Source: a virus
Length of the DNA: 64,000 nucleotides
IMG/VR virus record: IMGVR_UViG_3300004280_000281
Location: 1-64,000 of that record
Reading direction: 5' to 3' (one strand)
Shown: in pieces, positions 43,531 to 52,197 of the stretch
How the letters are laid out: every line of letters begins with the position of its first letter
Position numbering within the stretch: the stretch's first letter is position 1
The notes under the pieces: generated by a model
What the model was told of the DNA's origin: nothing
The model's database searches: none
What the model saw: only the letters and a program-made list of their open reading frames with translations
Position numbers and translations under genes: made by a program

Positions 43531-43713
43531 CTAGCCCCAAATGTATTCGTGAATCATGAACAGCAGGATACTTGATGGAATGTGAAATATGGCGATCATT
43601 ACCGCTATGTCAAAGCTTCCTGTTAGCCAGAATGCTATTCCCATTGCCAATGCTGTCGATGTTAACTTCCAGGATACTGCCTTCATGAAACTTCTTTTTA
43701 GAGACTTCTTCAT
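43531..43713 (-). CDS. DUF2061 small membrane protein
   Basis: A 60-residue membrane protein: KRSFMKAVSWKLTSTALAMG, FWLTGSFDIAVMIAIFHIP, LLFMIHEYIWG. This is the DUF2061 layout (SxxKAxSWRxTGT...E/HExxW) with two transmembrane segments. The function is unknown; the family is common in bacteria and some phages. Confidence 0.7.
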   Translation of the reverse strand: MKKSLKRSFMKAVSWKLTSTALAMGIAFWLTGSFDIAVMIAIFHIPSSILLFMIHEYIWG

Positions 43714-43729
43714 GTTATTTCCTATTCTA

Positions 43730-44740
43730 CTATCTGTAGTCGTCAGGGTCTAGGTCTAAATCCTCTAGGGATCCAAAATCGTCAACTGTCAAAGATGAGT
43801 CTTCTTCCATCTTTCGACCAAGCTTCTCTGTGACATCATCGCATAGCTTTTGGTCGCAAAGGTATTTGCAGATGTGAGATGGCCTGTCCCCCCAGGATGT
43901 ATCCCTTATTCTGTCTGGAACCTCTATATCCTTGATGCCCTCGTATATCTCTGCTATCTCCGCCAGGATTCCTTCTTCTGTATTGTCTCCAAAGCATGGT
44001 GTGATAGACTTAATACCTTCGTTTACATACATCACTGTCACCATGTGATTCTTGTACTGTGGATACTTCCTTCTTGCTGCAAGATAGTACAGTCTTAGCT
44101 GTATGTCCTTCTCGGCAGCATTGTATGACATCTTGAAACGTCCTGTCTTATAGTCTATTATCTCAATTGTGTCTTCGTCTATCTCTATAACCATATCTAT
44201 CAGGCCATTAAGTTTTACCTCGTGACCATCTGCCGCAATGAACGGTATCTCAAATTTGTCCTCTGTGGCAATTATCTTCTTCTCTGGAACGAATATGCCT
44301 GCTGGCCCCGTAGCAGACAGGACCCTCTTTACCATGTTCTGGGCTTCCATCCATGAGTTCCATGGACAGCCTGCAAACTCTTCTATATTTGTCTCTACTA
44401 GTCCACACTTTCCTGCGGAAAAGGCTGGACAGGTCTCGCAAGACTTCTCCACCTTGGCGATATGACGGCACCACCTCCATGACTTAAGTCCTGCATAAGC
44501 CCTCTTCTGGAGAATATTCTTCCAATTCTTCTCTAGGTCTTCGCAGGTTCTTCCTTCTTCATCTTTGCCATTTAGAGTTGCCTGTGCATACATCTCGTAA
44601 ATCCAATGCAGCTCTGATCCCAGCTCTGCAGCAAAGGAGGGTTTCCCCTGTGCGAACAGGCCGTAGGATAATAGGTACTTCATTGGACACATTACAAATG
44701 TCTTCATCTTGGATGCTGATAGTCTGTCTGGCTTTTTCAT
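43730..44740 (-). CDS. Cas4/RecB-like PD-(D/E)XK nuclease
   Basis: A 336-residue protein. The N-terminal RLSASKMKTFVMCPMKYLLS is the usual opening of the Cas4/AddB-type (PF12705-like) family. The nuclease core is LNGLIDMVIEIDEDTIEIIDYKTG (D...DYK), followed by DIQLRLYYLAA for the QxxxY motif. Cysteines near CETCPAFSAGKC and CKYLCDQKLC could hold a metal cluster. It probably processes DNA ends in recombination or host DNA breakdown. It starts 8 bases after the membrane operon. Confidence 0.75.
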   Translation of the reverse strand: MKKPDRLSASKMKTFVMCPMKYLLSYGLFAQGKPSFAAELGSELHWIYEMYAQATLNGKDEEGRTCEDLEKNWKNILQKRAYAGLKSWRWCRHIAKVEKSCETCPAFSAGKCGLVETNIEEFAGCPWNSWMEAQNMVKRVLSATGPAGIFVPEKKIIATEDKFEIPFIAADGHEVKLNGLIDMVIEIDEDTIEIIDYKTGRFKMSYNAAEKDIQLRLYYLAARRKYPQYKNHMVTVMYVNEGIKSITPCFGDNTEEGILAEIAEIYEGIKDIEVPDRIRDTSWGDRPSHICKYLCDQKLCDDVTEKLGRKMEEDSSLTVDDFGSLEDLDLDPDDYR

Positions 44741-44748
44741 ATTTTTCC

Positions 44749-45258
44749 TTAGCGTTTCGGGGGCAATGTGCCGGGGATCACTTGTCCGCCACGGCTTTGT
44801 AGCTCGTAGCCCCAGCCCTCGACTCCGGATCCTGCGCCGTCTCCTCCGTCGCCTTCTCCATCGCCCTCTCCTCCGTCTCCGTCTCCTTCGCCACCCTCTC
44901 CCTTTGTCTCGAACGTTGAGGGGGTTCCGCCTCCCATGGTCAATCTTTCTCCCTCAAGCCCCTCTTCCGCATCCTCAAGATACGGCAAGGCAACTAGCTG
45001 GTCGCCTATTAACCATAGGATGATCCTATTCTTGCCCTCTATCCTGAAGAACACTACTGTGAACTTGCTGGGCATCTCGCTCCATGTCATCTCAACTGGC
45101 TGACCCAGGGCTGCCTTGTAGTTGCTGTATGCTGACATCGACGAAAAGAGGATTGCTATTGCGGCAATGAAGGCTAACAGATGTGACTTCCTAGAGGCAA
45201 CTGCTACTGCTATGAATGAACATATTGACAGTACGACGATGCTTATTAGAAATTCCAT
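44749..45258 (-). CDS. Membrane protein with Gly/Asp/Glu-rich tail
   Basis: A 169-residue protein with two hydrophobic segments (~3-20 and ~27-45), a beta-like domain (SKFTVVFFRIEGKNRIILWL), and a low-complexity region of about thirty Gly, Glu and Asp residues (residues ~117-148). The start overlaps the ExbD-like stop (TAATG). It is the third gene of a membrane set and probably forms a complex with the ExbB/ExbD-like pair. Confidence 0.55.
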   Translation of the reverse strand: MEFLISIVVLSICSFIAVAVASRKSHLLAFIAAIAILFSSMSAYSNYKAALGQPVEMTWSEMPSKFTVVFFRIEGKNRIILWLIGDQLVALPYLEDAEEGLEGERLTMGGGTPSTFETKGEGGEGDGDGGEGDGEGDGGDGAGSGVEGWGYELQSRGGQVIPGTLPPKR

Positions 45259-45857
45259 TATTGACCTACGATATATCTAGGGTTTACGTCCAGAACACGG
45301 AAGTACGATCTACTGATACCCGCATCTTCTGACTCGATGGAGAAGCTTAGGGCGCTTGCCTCATGACCAGCTCCATTTAGAACTACGATTCCGGTCCAAG
45401 CTACTCTTTTTCTTTCTACATCCTGAATAACAAATGTCGCAACAACCTCTAGAGCTAAATCTCTTCCTCCGAAGTAGTGAGCACTGAGACTGTACTCACC
45501 CTCTAGCACTCCACGCATTGTCATTATTTCCTCATTGGGATGAATGAATGTAGTTGTTCCATTTCTGTCGGTGTAGCTTCTAGTGGAAGTAACATCTAGG
45601 TCGAGATGGATTGGACCCGACTCACGTCTTCCGTAATAAACTCTCTCCCCTCCGGGAGTCTTTAGCCACATATCTATATCGCAGTCTTCCATCCATGTCA
45701 TAGTTATGATGTAGGTGGCGCCCGATTCAATGTCTGAATCCTTGTCTTCACTTGGACTATTGACAAGAAGAAATGAAAGGAAAAACAGGCACACAAACGT
45801 CAGTAGAAGATTGAATAACAGGTCAATGGTTACACTGCTGTTGTTCTTACTAAACAT
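45258..45857 (-). CDS. ExbD/TolR-like proton-channel partner with beta-sandwich domain
   Basis: A 199-residue protein from ATG 45857; the longer frame starts at a TTG inside the ExbB gene. One N-terminal membrane segment reads VTIDLLFNLLLTFVCLFF, with Asp12 where ExbD/TolR/MotB carry their proton-binding Asp. The large second half contains CDIDMWLKTPGGERVYYGRR, resembling DUF2135-type beta-sandwich domains rather than the usual ExbD periplasmic fold. It is paired with the ExbB-like gene, as in TonB and Tol systems. Confidence 0.6.
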   Translation of the reverse strand: MFSKNNSSVTIDLLFNLLLTFVCLFFLSFLLVNSPSEDKDSDIESGATYIITMTWMEDCDIDMWLKTPGGERVYYGRRESGPIHLDLDVTSTRSYTDRNGTTTFIHPNEEIMTMRGVLEGEYSLSAHYFGGRDLALEVVATFVIQDVERKRVAWTGIVVLNGAGHEASALSFSIESEDAGISRSYFRVLDVNPRYIVGQ

Positions 45858-45861
45858 CTGA

Positions 45862-46335
45862 TTAAACCCACTTGATCTCAAAGAACCGCTTTTGGAGTCC
45901 GAGTAGGATTGATGAGGTTAGACCAACCAGAGTAGTGGTTAGTGCTGTTCCGATTCCTGAAGACATTGCTACTAGAGATGACTTTAGAGACTCCGGGTCT
46001 TCAATGTTTAGGTTTCCGAATGCTCCAGAGATCATGACGATTAGGCCGATGACCGTACCGAGCAACCCCAGTGACGTGCATAGTTCAGAAAGGTAGTCCA
46101 TGACACCCTGTCCGAGGTTTTCGCCCTTGTATAGTCTAACTCCATAGTAGGCTGACCCAGATGCCAGGATAGCTACGATAACCCAACTCAAACCAGTTGA
46201 GTCGTTCTCTGAGAGGAACCTTGCTCCCCCTGCTAGGAATACGCCAGACACAACTGTCATCATTGCACAAGCCAGGATCCACCATCTTACGAAGGGTCCA
46301 TTGTTTTGAAGAGATCTCTTGAAGCTTCGTAGCAT
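45862..46335 (-). CDS. ExbB/TolQ/MotA-like channel subunit
   Basis: A 157-residue protein from ATG 46335 (GGGAGGAAA just upstream; TAATG with the preceding gene). It has three membrane segments. The last two carry the family signature CTSLGLLGTVIGLIVMISGA and SGIGTALTTTLVGLTSSILL, i.e. the GLLGTVxGL and TxxGL motifs of ExbB/TolQ. Together with the next gene it would form a proton-driven channel in the inner membrane. Confidence 0.7.
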   Translation of the reverse strand: MLRSFKRSLQNNGPFVRWWILACAMMTVVSGVFLAGGARFLSENDSTGLSWVIVAILASGSAYYGVRLYKGENLGQGVMDYLSELCTSLGLLGTVIGLIVMISGAFGNLNIEDPESLKSSLVAMSSGIGTALTTTLVGLTSSILLGLQKRFFEIKWV

Positions 46336-46658
46336 TACTTTCCTCCCTTTGGAAAACATGTATTCCACATGATGGTATCCCTGCCCCTGGCTAGGCTCCA
46401 GATATGGCTGCTTACGCACATGGAAACCCAGTCAGGGTTAGGCACAAAGTCTAGGCTCTTTACTTCTTTGACTAGCATAGGCCTGGACGTTCCGTCAATG
46501 GCCTCTGCGTTAAGCACCCCATCGGCATCGCCGTACTCTGACTCATAGAGAACAACGTTTTCTCCACTCTCTATTCGGCCTATCATGGCCAGGGCTGCAT
46601 CTCTATCTTTGTGAGATGACATTATAATCTCTCGTAGCGTCTGTTTATTGTTGTCCAC
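46335..46658 (-). CDS. Hypothetical small protein
   Basis: A 107-residue acidic protein with no recognised motif (GENVVLYESEYGDADGVLN near the middle). It overlaps the dNMP kinase by 14 bases at its start and the ExbB-like gene by one base at its end, so it is co-translated with both. Confidence 0.5.
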   Translation of the reverse strand: MDNNKQTLREIIMSSHKDRDAALAMIGRIESGENVVLYESEYGDADGVLNAEAIDGTSRPMLVKEVKSLDFVPNPDWVSMCVSSHIWSLARGRDTIMWNTCFPKGGK

Positions 46659-47298
46659 TGTATAGACCTAACTCTCTTAGTGATTCTTCCACGAATGGTA
46701 TCACATGATTAACTGTTGGAATTTCCTCGGCTCGTACTATCTTTGCAAACTTGTGTTCCGGAATGAGGTCAACACTGGCCTCGCTGCCATGAGTGTCTCC
46801 GAATACGTCTCTATCTATCTTAACGGTGTAACCGCCCATTGCATTTATTGCTTCAACTTCATTCAGGAATCTTACATCGGTAACGAATACTACTGCTGGA
46901 TCTCCTGATCCCTCTGTTTGGTCGAAGTCACCACGGTTGATCCTGCTTTTTAGAACGTTTATCCACCAGTTCTTATGTATGCCACGGAAAACGTCCGTGC
47001 CTAGAACCTGTAGCAACTCTCTAACCGTTATTGTGTCGTCAACTAATCTTCCTTGGCCCATTACGATGCCCTCATTGAAGAAGTCTCCCCACTGGCCTAT
47101 CCCTTTATTTTTGTCTGCATCAGTGCCCCATGGTAAGGATTTGTCCACTCCGCAGTAGTCTATCGCAAACTGCTTTAATGGGGAGGCTATCGCAATCTTC
47201 GCCGAAGACAGCCCTATGTCTGACACTATGTTGCACCCGAAGTCAGCAAACGTATCTTTGCCTGCCTGCTTCTTTCCACATACTCCTACGACGATCAT
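46645..47298 (-). CDS. Deoxynucleoside monophosphate kinase-like protein
   Basis: A 217-residue P-loop kinase: VGVCGKKQAGKDTFADF at the start, SPLKQFAIDYCG, TVRELLQVLGTDVFRGIH, and VFVTDVRFLNEVEAI, the layout of T4 gene 1-type dNMP kinases. It converts dNMPs to dNDPs for phage DNA synthesis. It overlaps the primase by 4 bases. Confidence 0.75.
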   Translation of the reverse strand: MIVVGVCGKKQAGKDTFADFGCNIVSDIGLSSAKIAIASPLKQFAIDYCGVDKSLPWGTDADKNKGIGQWGDFFNEGIVMGQGRLVDDTITVRELLQVLGTDVFRGIHKNWWINVLKSRINRGDFDQTEGSGDPAVVFVTDVRFLNEVEAINAMGGYTVKIDRDVFGDTHGSEASVDLIPEHKFAKIVRAEEIPTVNHVIPFVEESLRELGLYSGQQ

Positions 47299-48290
47299 CT
47301 TTTTCCCCTTAGCATTTCTTTGATTATTGAAGCACTCATGTCTCCCACATCCTGACCTTGAGTAGGTGGGTACATTACAGTTGTCTTTATTCCTGACTTA
47401 TTGAGCTTCTTTACGTTGGACGTCTCGTTCCGGTGTCCGCCATCGTCGTTGTCCATGAAGAGTATGACCTTTGTTACGCCCATCTTCTTCATCACGCACA
47501 CCTGACCATTTGTTAGGGATGACCCCATAACTGCCACGCTGTTCCAGAAGCCAGCCTCGCATAGTCTTGCTACGTCCCATGGTCCCTCTGACACGACGAT
47601 AGTCGAAAGCTTCCACTCGTTGATAGCACGTTTGCACAGGTCAATGTTCAACATATTTACAGATTTTTTAAACCTGCTATGTCGCCATTTGGGGGAGTGG
47701 GGGTCGTCATCCGTCTTTCTTCCGCTAAATCCAACAAGATTGCCTACAATGTTCTTAACTGGAAACACTAGCCTTCCGTCCATTACTCCATATCTAGATA
47801 TGCCTACTCCCATTTTTCTGAGGACAGACTCGTCGAATCCACGTTCTGTGGCATATGACAGGTTCTTGCCCAGACGGTTAAGTATGTGGTCGGGAAAAGT
47901 CTCCTGCTCAAGGTGCATCTTGGCAAAATCTTCCTGAGCCCTCTTTGGTAAATCCTCGGAGGATACACGGTCAAGGTCTCCGGACTTGATGAGGCTATCT
48001 ATGATTTTCCTCGATAATGGGATGGCCTTTCTTCGCTCTATGTCTGATATAGATGCAATCAGACCTATCATGTCAGAGCCTTTCTCCGAATGGCACCCAG
48101 CTGTCCAGCAAAACCAGCAGTTTTTCTCCCTGTAGTAGGAGAATCCAGTTGGGTTGTCTCCGCCGTGGCAGCAGGATGGTCCTCTTAGGTCGTCTCCGAT
48201 ATCTACGAAGTCGTCAATATCTATTTCCAAATGCTCAAGAACAGCCTCAATGTTGTTTCCGAGGGTTGCATTCATGTCATCTATGGTCAT
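47295..48290 (-). CDS. dnaG: DnaG-like primase
   Basis: About 331 residues from ATG 48290; an ATG at 48320 that overlaps the helicase stop is the alternative. The zinc module is CCHGGDN...CWFCWTAGCH. The core has DGRLVFPVKNIVGNLVGFSG, then TIVVSEGPWDVARLCEAG (TOPRIM Glu) and KVILFMDNDDGG (TOPRIM DxD). It makes RNA primers for the DnaE polymerase. It is shorter than bacterial DnaG and lacks an obvious helicase-binding C-domain. Confidence 0.8.
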   Translation of the reverse strand: MTIDDMNATLGNNIEAVLEHLEIDIDDFVDIGDDLRGPSCCHGGDNPTGFSYYREKNCWFCWTAGCHSEKGSDMIGLIASISDIERRKAIPLSRKIIDSLIKSGDLDRVSSEDLPKRAQEDFAKMHLEQETFPDHILNRLGKNLSYATERGFDESVLRKMGVGISRYGVMDGRLVFPVKNIVGNLVGFSGRKTDDDPHSPKWRHSRFKKSVNMLNIDLCKRAINEWKLSTIVVSEGPWDVARLCEAGFWNSVAVMGSSLTNGQVCVMKKMGVTKVILFMDNDDGGHRNETSNVKKLNKSGIKTTVMYPPTQGQDVGDMSASIIKEMLRGKR

Positions 48291-48297
48291 GGTGTGC

Positions 48298-49767
48298 TTA
48301 TCCACGTGCTGCCTCATCATATGGGAGTTCCAATGTTCGTTCTACAATCCTACAGGTTACTTGATCCTTTTTAAACCTTGGATCCTTGGCGTCGATATAC
48401 AGGCCAATATGCCTCCCCTGTGTTCCTGGCCCATGTCTGCACTCCGCTACCACCAGCTTCATATTCGTAAGAGTCGCTTCCTGCTCTGCGTACTCCTCTG
48501 CGTTGTGAATAGATGCAGTTATCTCGGCATCGGACTTCTTGGCCAGGATGCTGAAATTGTCGCACAGCCAGATGATCCTGTCTGATCCAGATATAGTAGT
48601 AGCATCTTCCATCTCTACTCCTGACCTGTTCTGTTGTGCAAGGGCAAGCATTGATCCGCCGTAGTCTCTCATTAGGTCGTGAAGTGCGCTCATCCTGTAC
48701 CCTAGAGCCTCGTACTCTTTATCGTCCCCTTTGTCTCTTGAGTTCATCAGCTTCAGGTAGTCGAGAATAACGACAGCCCTGTTCCACTGTCCTGACTCAT
48801 CCTTGCCGACCCTTCGTGCGAACCACCTTCTTATCACTGAAGTCTGTTGCTCTAGGCTCCATCCTCCGATTTGAACATAGTCAAGTGGCATCTCTTCAAT
48901 GGCAGGGATCACCCCCTTGATAGCGTTGGACATATTCTCGTCCTTCACGAATTTTCCTGTTTCAATCGCACTTAGGGGAATGTTAGCCATTATTGCTGTC
49001 ATCCTTGACATCTGCAACTCGAATGATAGCTCTGTATCTAGGTATAGAACTGGAACGCCCTGTGACGCTATGTTCTTGGCCATGGTCAGTGCTAGGAAAG
49101 ACTTGTGTCTCTTTGGTCGGGCTGCGATCACGTTCACTGTGCCTCGCCTCATGCCTCCCCCGACTGCTTCATCCCACAGGTCGAATCCCGTCTTTACCCC
49201 AGTCTCAATTTGTCCCTCTAGAGCCTCTGTTGCGACCTTGTTTAGCCATCCAGTATACGAATCACCAATGTCGATCATGTCCTCTCCACGGAACAGGCCG
49301 GTGGTAAAGTCGTAAACACCCTTTTCCACTAGGTTGATCATATCGTTGGCAGATGCTGTGTTCTTCACATCGTTATTGACGCCCTCTAGGAACCTGCTTA
49401 TCTTGTCACGGTAGGATGAGTCGACGACAGACTTGATGTGTTGCTTAGCTTCACTATCGCTTGGTGGGTTTGTATCGTATATTTCAGCGATTGCGGAATG
49501 GTAGGCGTCCCCCGACCTTTTGTAGTCCGCTGGAAACTCTCGTGCCACCCGCTCCTCTAGGAGAACTTGGTCGATGGCTCGTCCGTCCGTGTGAGACGCA
49601 CTCTCCGATGCCATGTCCTTCGCTACTCTGTATATGTTTGACGCAACCCGTGAGGAAAAGTCCTCGGAGTCTATCAGTATTCCATCGATGTCAAATACTT
49701 TGTCGCAATTCTTAACTATGTACGCCAGAACTGACTTTTCTGACTTGCGACTTAGAGACTTAGCCAT
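48298..49767 (-). CDS. dnaB: DnaB-like replicative helicase, unusual Walker A
   Basis: A 489-residue protein. The helical N-domain is followed at ~195 by TGFDLWDEAVGGGMRRGTVN, the entry to the RecA-like motor. Walker A reads AARPKRHKS (215-223), with His221 where Gly is normally found before Lys-Ser/Thr. Walker B is AVVILDYLKLM; QQNRSGVEM with SDRIIW follows. The order matches DnaB, and the gene adjoins the primase. The His in the P-loop is also seen in some phage helicases, so activity is plausible. Confidence 0.85.
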   Translation of the reverse strand: MAKSLSRKSEKSVLAYIVKNCDKVFDIDGILIDSEDFSSRVASNIYRVAKDMASESASHTDGRAIDQVLLEERVAREFPADYKRSGDAYHSAIAEIYDTNPPSDSEAKQHIKSVVDSSYRDKISRFLEGVNNDVKNTASANDMINLVEKGVYDFTTGLFRGEDMIDIGDSYTGWLNKVATEALEGQIETGVKTGFDLWDEAVGGGMRRGTVNVIAARPKRHKSFLALTMAKNIASQGVPVLYLDTELSFELQMSRMTAIMANIPLSAIETGKFVKDENMSNAIKGVIPAIEEMPLDYVQIGGWSLEQQTSVIRRWFARRVGKDESGQWNRAVVILDYLKLMNSRDKGDDKEYEALGYRMSALHDLMRDYGGSMLALAQQNRSGVEMEDATTISGSDRIIWLCDNFSILAKKSDAEITASIHNAEEYAEQEATLTNMKLVVAECRHGPGTQGRHIGLYIDAKDPRFKKDQVTCRIVERTLELPYDEAARG

Positions 49768-49796
49768 TTGAAATTCCTTGCTTGATGGGAGCTCTG

Positions 49797-50261
49797 CTAT
49801 CCATTGCTATGTCTCCTTCTTAGGTAGCTCTCAAGTGACCTTAATGTTGCGTCCACCCCACTGGGCAGATCTCCTATTTTTTCCAATTGCATTCTTGCCG
49901 ACACTAGGCTGACCTCATACTTTGACACGTCTTGACTGGAAGATATGACAGCCTCCCTCTTGGCGGTGTATGGTAGAAACTTATCAACTGTATCTATATT
50001 GTCTGCCACGAACCTATTTATGACGCTGTTGAGTCCAGTTATGAACGCCTTTAGACTGCTATGCTTGTTCTTGAGTATTGTAGCATACGAGTGAGTCTTG
50101 AAAATGAAATCTTCTATCTCCTCTGTCGTCCTACCCCTGAGCCCCTCGCTTTGAAACTCGACTATCTCGCCCAGTCCAAGCTTGCACATGTCTGAATCCA
50201 TGTTCGGCATTTTGAATCTGGAACAGAATTCCTTCATCTCCTCTATGAGTTTATTATCCAT
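49797..50261 (-). CDS. UvsY-like recombination mediator
   Basis: A 154-residue helical protein. The stretch THSYATILKNKHSSLKAFI followed by REAVISSSQDVSKYEVSL recalls T4 UvsY (YSKWLNKHSSIKKEM...MKTVLSADKDVLKVDTSL). It is one gene downstream of the RecA-like recombinase, overlapping the intervening nuclease gene, which fits a mediator that loads recombinase on SSB-coated DNA. The similarity is short and by eye. Confidence 0.5.
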   Translation of the reverse strand: MDNKLIEEMKEFCSRFKMPNMDSDMCKLGLGEIVEFQSEGLRGRTTEEIEDFIFKTHSYATILKNKHSSLKAFITGLNSVINRFVADNIDTVDKFLPYTAKREAVISSSQDVSKYEVSLVSARMQLEKIGDLPSGVDATLRSLESYLRRRHSNG

Positions 50262-50658
50262 CGATTAACTCCGCCAAGCTCTCTACTTCCTCTATTGAGG
50301 ATACCCTTATTAACTTTATATTATTAGCAATGCACCACTGTTCTTTTTTCACATCATTCAATTTCTGACGTGCAAAGTTAGCCCTTGTTCCGTGGAAATG
50401 AGGAACGAACTCGCTATGCTGTCTTCCGTCCGCTTCAAATGCTAACCTTATTCCGCTCAGTATCACAAAGTCGATAGATAGAACTGGACTTAGCCCAACT
50501 GTCGGGAACTCCTCTAGTATACCATAGCCGGGGAGAACCTCCCTTATTTTTGAGAACAGGGCATCACTCAACTTGGAAGCACGGGCATTCATCCTGGCAT
50601 GCTTTCGATAGTTGAGCTCCTTGCTATGCTCTCTGCCATCTAGGTCGAAGAATATCAT
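50254..50658 (-). CDS. Vsr/DUF559-like endonuclease
   Basis: A 134-residue protein with the PD-(D/E)XK signature SIDFVILSGIRLAFEADGRQH (D...E.DGxQH), then FHGTRANFARQKLNDVKKEQ and NIKLIRV, close to Vsr/DUF559 nucleases. The start overlaps the RecA stop as ATGA, and it sits inside a recombination cluster (RecA, UvsY-like). It may nick or resolve DNA. Confidence 0.65.
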   Translation of the reverse strand: MIFFDLDGREHSKELNYRKHARMNARASKLSDALFSKIREVLPGYGILEEFPTVGLSPVLSIDFVILSGIRLAFEADGRQHSEFVPHFHGTRANFARQKLNDVKKEQWCIANNIKLIRVSSIEEVESLAELIDG

Positions 50659-51650
50659 CCTAGAAGCTCCGATAGCTTCTTCTCTAATCCCAACATTATC
50701 TCGGGGTTATCCTCTAGATGTCTTATGGCGGGGAACACGCCCTGGAACTTGTCTTCACCTATCGTGATCCATGCACCCTTCTTGTCAACTAGCCCGAAGC
50801 TAAGTGCTTGCTCAAACACATCGTACTCTCGGCTAAATCCTTTTCCGTAGATAAGCGTACTCTGGGCCTTCTTACCCTTGCCCTGGAATCGGTTCTTCAT
50901 GGTCTCGGCTTCGACAGTGTGACCGATGATGTCTTCGCCGACTTTTATCTTTCCCTTGACCTTGAATCGAACGATAAGATCGCAGTTATGCTTCAGTGCG
51001 TTTCCACCGGGCAACTTGTCGGCGTATCCGTAGGCGTCAAGATTCTCCCTCTTCTGGTTGATTAGGAGAAGGACGCTGTGGTTATCAAAACATAGATTCT
51101 TTGCATCTGCGATGAATGGTGTGAAGAGTCTTGCCAGTGGTGCCATGAAGTGCTTGCCAGACTCAGCTTCCAGGACTGCCTTTGGGTGGCATGCTGGGAT
51201 TGAATCAAGAACACAGAACGCCTTTGGTACGGTTCTTAGCACGTGCTTGATGGCATCTAGACAGCTTTCTCCATCTGGGGCTGTAATCCAGTTGACCTTA
51301 GCTGCGTCAAGCTCTGGGAAGCAGTCGATTAGGGATTGGTTTACGGCCCTCTCCTGGTTAAAGTAGAAGCAGTCCAGTCCTTGCTTCTGTGCTGATACTA
51401 GGGCTTGCAGGGAGACGGTTGTCTTGCCGGAGTTCTCTCCTCCGTAGTACATTATCACACCGTTCGGAATTCCGGGCTCATCCCCTAGAATACTATTCAC
51501 CGAGTACATTCCACTGTCTACATAGTACGGACTCTTGAAGTCTGCCGTGTCGTTAGTGAGGTTGACACCCATACCCTCTAGAGCCTTCGCTATATCTAGT
51601 GTGTCTTTCTTGTCGGTCTTCTTTGTCGCCTTCTTGTTCTTATTTGTCAT
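50655..51650 (-). CDS. recA: RecA-family recombinase
   Basis: A 331-residue protein. After a Lys-rich tail, VIMYYGGENSGKTTVSLQ carries Walker A, CVLDSIPACHP Walker B, and LLINQKREN with LPGGNALKH the L2 DNA-binding loop. Closer to bacterial RecA than T4 UvsX at the P-loop, it lacks the bacterial C-terminal domain's usual length. It drives strand exchange in phage recombination-dependent replication. Followed by nuclease and UvsY-like genes. Confidence 0.9.
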   Translation of the reverse strand: MTNKNKKATKKTDKKDTLDIAKALEGMGVNLTNDTADFKSPYYVDSGMYSVNSILGDEPGIPNGVIMYYGGENSGKTTVSLQALVSAQKQGLDCFYFNQERAVNQSLIDCFPELDAAKVNWITAPDGESCLDAIKHVLRTVPKAFCVLDSIPACHPKAVLEAESGKHFMAPLARLFTPFIADAKNLCFDNHSVLLLINQKRENLDAYGYADKLPGGNALKHNCDLIVRFKVKGKIKVGEDIIGHTVEAETMKNRFQGKGKKAQSTLIYGKGFSREYDVFEQALSFGLVDKKGAWITIGEDKFQGVFPAIRHLEDNPEIMLGLEKKLSELLG

Positions 51651-52197
51651 CCGTCTCTCCTGTGTCCTTTAGGTTCTGAAATTTTGGAGCCTTATTCTTT
51701 TCTACTGTCACATCGAAGAATCTCTCACCATTGTCCTCCTTGGGAGCTTGGGCCTCGATGACTTCCTCTTTCGTTATCTTGGTTGCGCCATGTATCTTTC
51801 TCATCTTCTCATCCGTATCGTAGCGTCCGGCGATGTACCATAGTATCTTACTGAACACATCGACTGGATTGTTGCCGAAGATGGGTGTTTCGTATTTTTT
51901 AAATTTCCACTTCTTGACGCCCATAAGTATTTGCTTGTAATGATCCTTAACCTGCTTGTGAGCTGTGGAGTCTTTCCTCCAGAAGTATGGTGGCTGTTTT
52001 CCATAGATCATCGTACATGATATCTCTGCAAGGATGTGGGGAACTCCGAAGATCTGGCCTGGAGTTGTTATTGACTGGTGAAGCCCACCCTTGGCCCTCT
52101 CGACCTCCTGCCTCTTGCTGAAGATGGCGTTACAGGTCTTGCAGTCCCTCTTGGTTCTCTTGATCCCTTTGTAGGTGGGATGCTTACTGCATTTCAT
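51640..52197 (-). CDS. Zinc-finger-containing hypothetical protein
   Basis: A 185-residue protein. Cys and His at the N-terminus (MKCSKHPTYKGIKRTKRDCK...C) form a CxxHP-x-CxxC zinc-binding pattern found in several phage proteins. The body is basic and helical, the C-terminus acidic. It overlaps the epimerase (start 52197; an in-frame start at 52212 is possible) and the RecA start. Likely DNA- or RNA-binding in the recombination block; function unknown. Confidence 0.55.
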   Translation of the reverse strand: MKCSKHPTYKGIKRTKRDCKTCNAIFSKRQEVERAKGGLHQSITTPGQIFGVPHILAEISCTMIYGKQPPYFWRKDSTAHKQVKDHYKQILMGVKKWKFKKYETPIFGNNPVDVFSKILWYIAGRYDTDEKMRKIHGATKITKEEVIEAQAPKEDNGERFFDVTVEKNKAPKFQNLKDTGETDDK

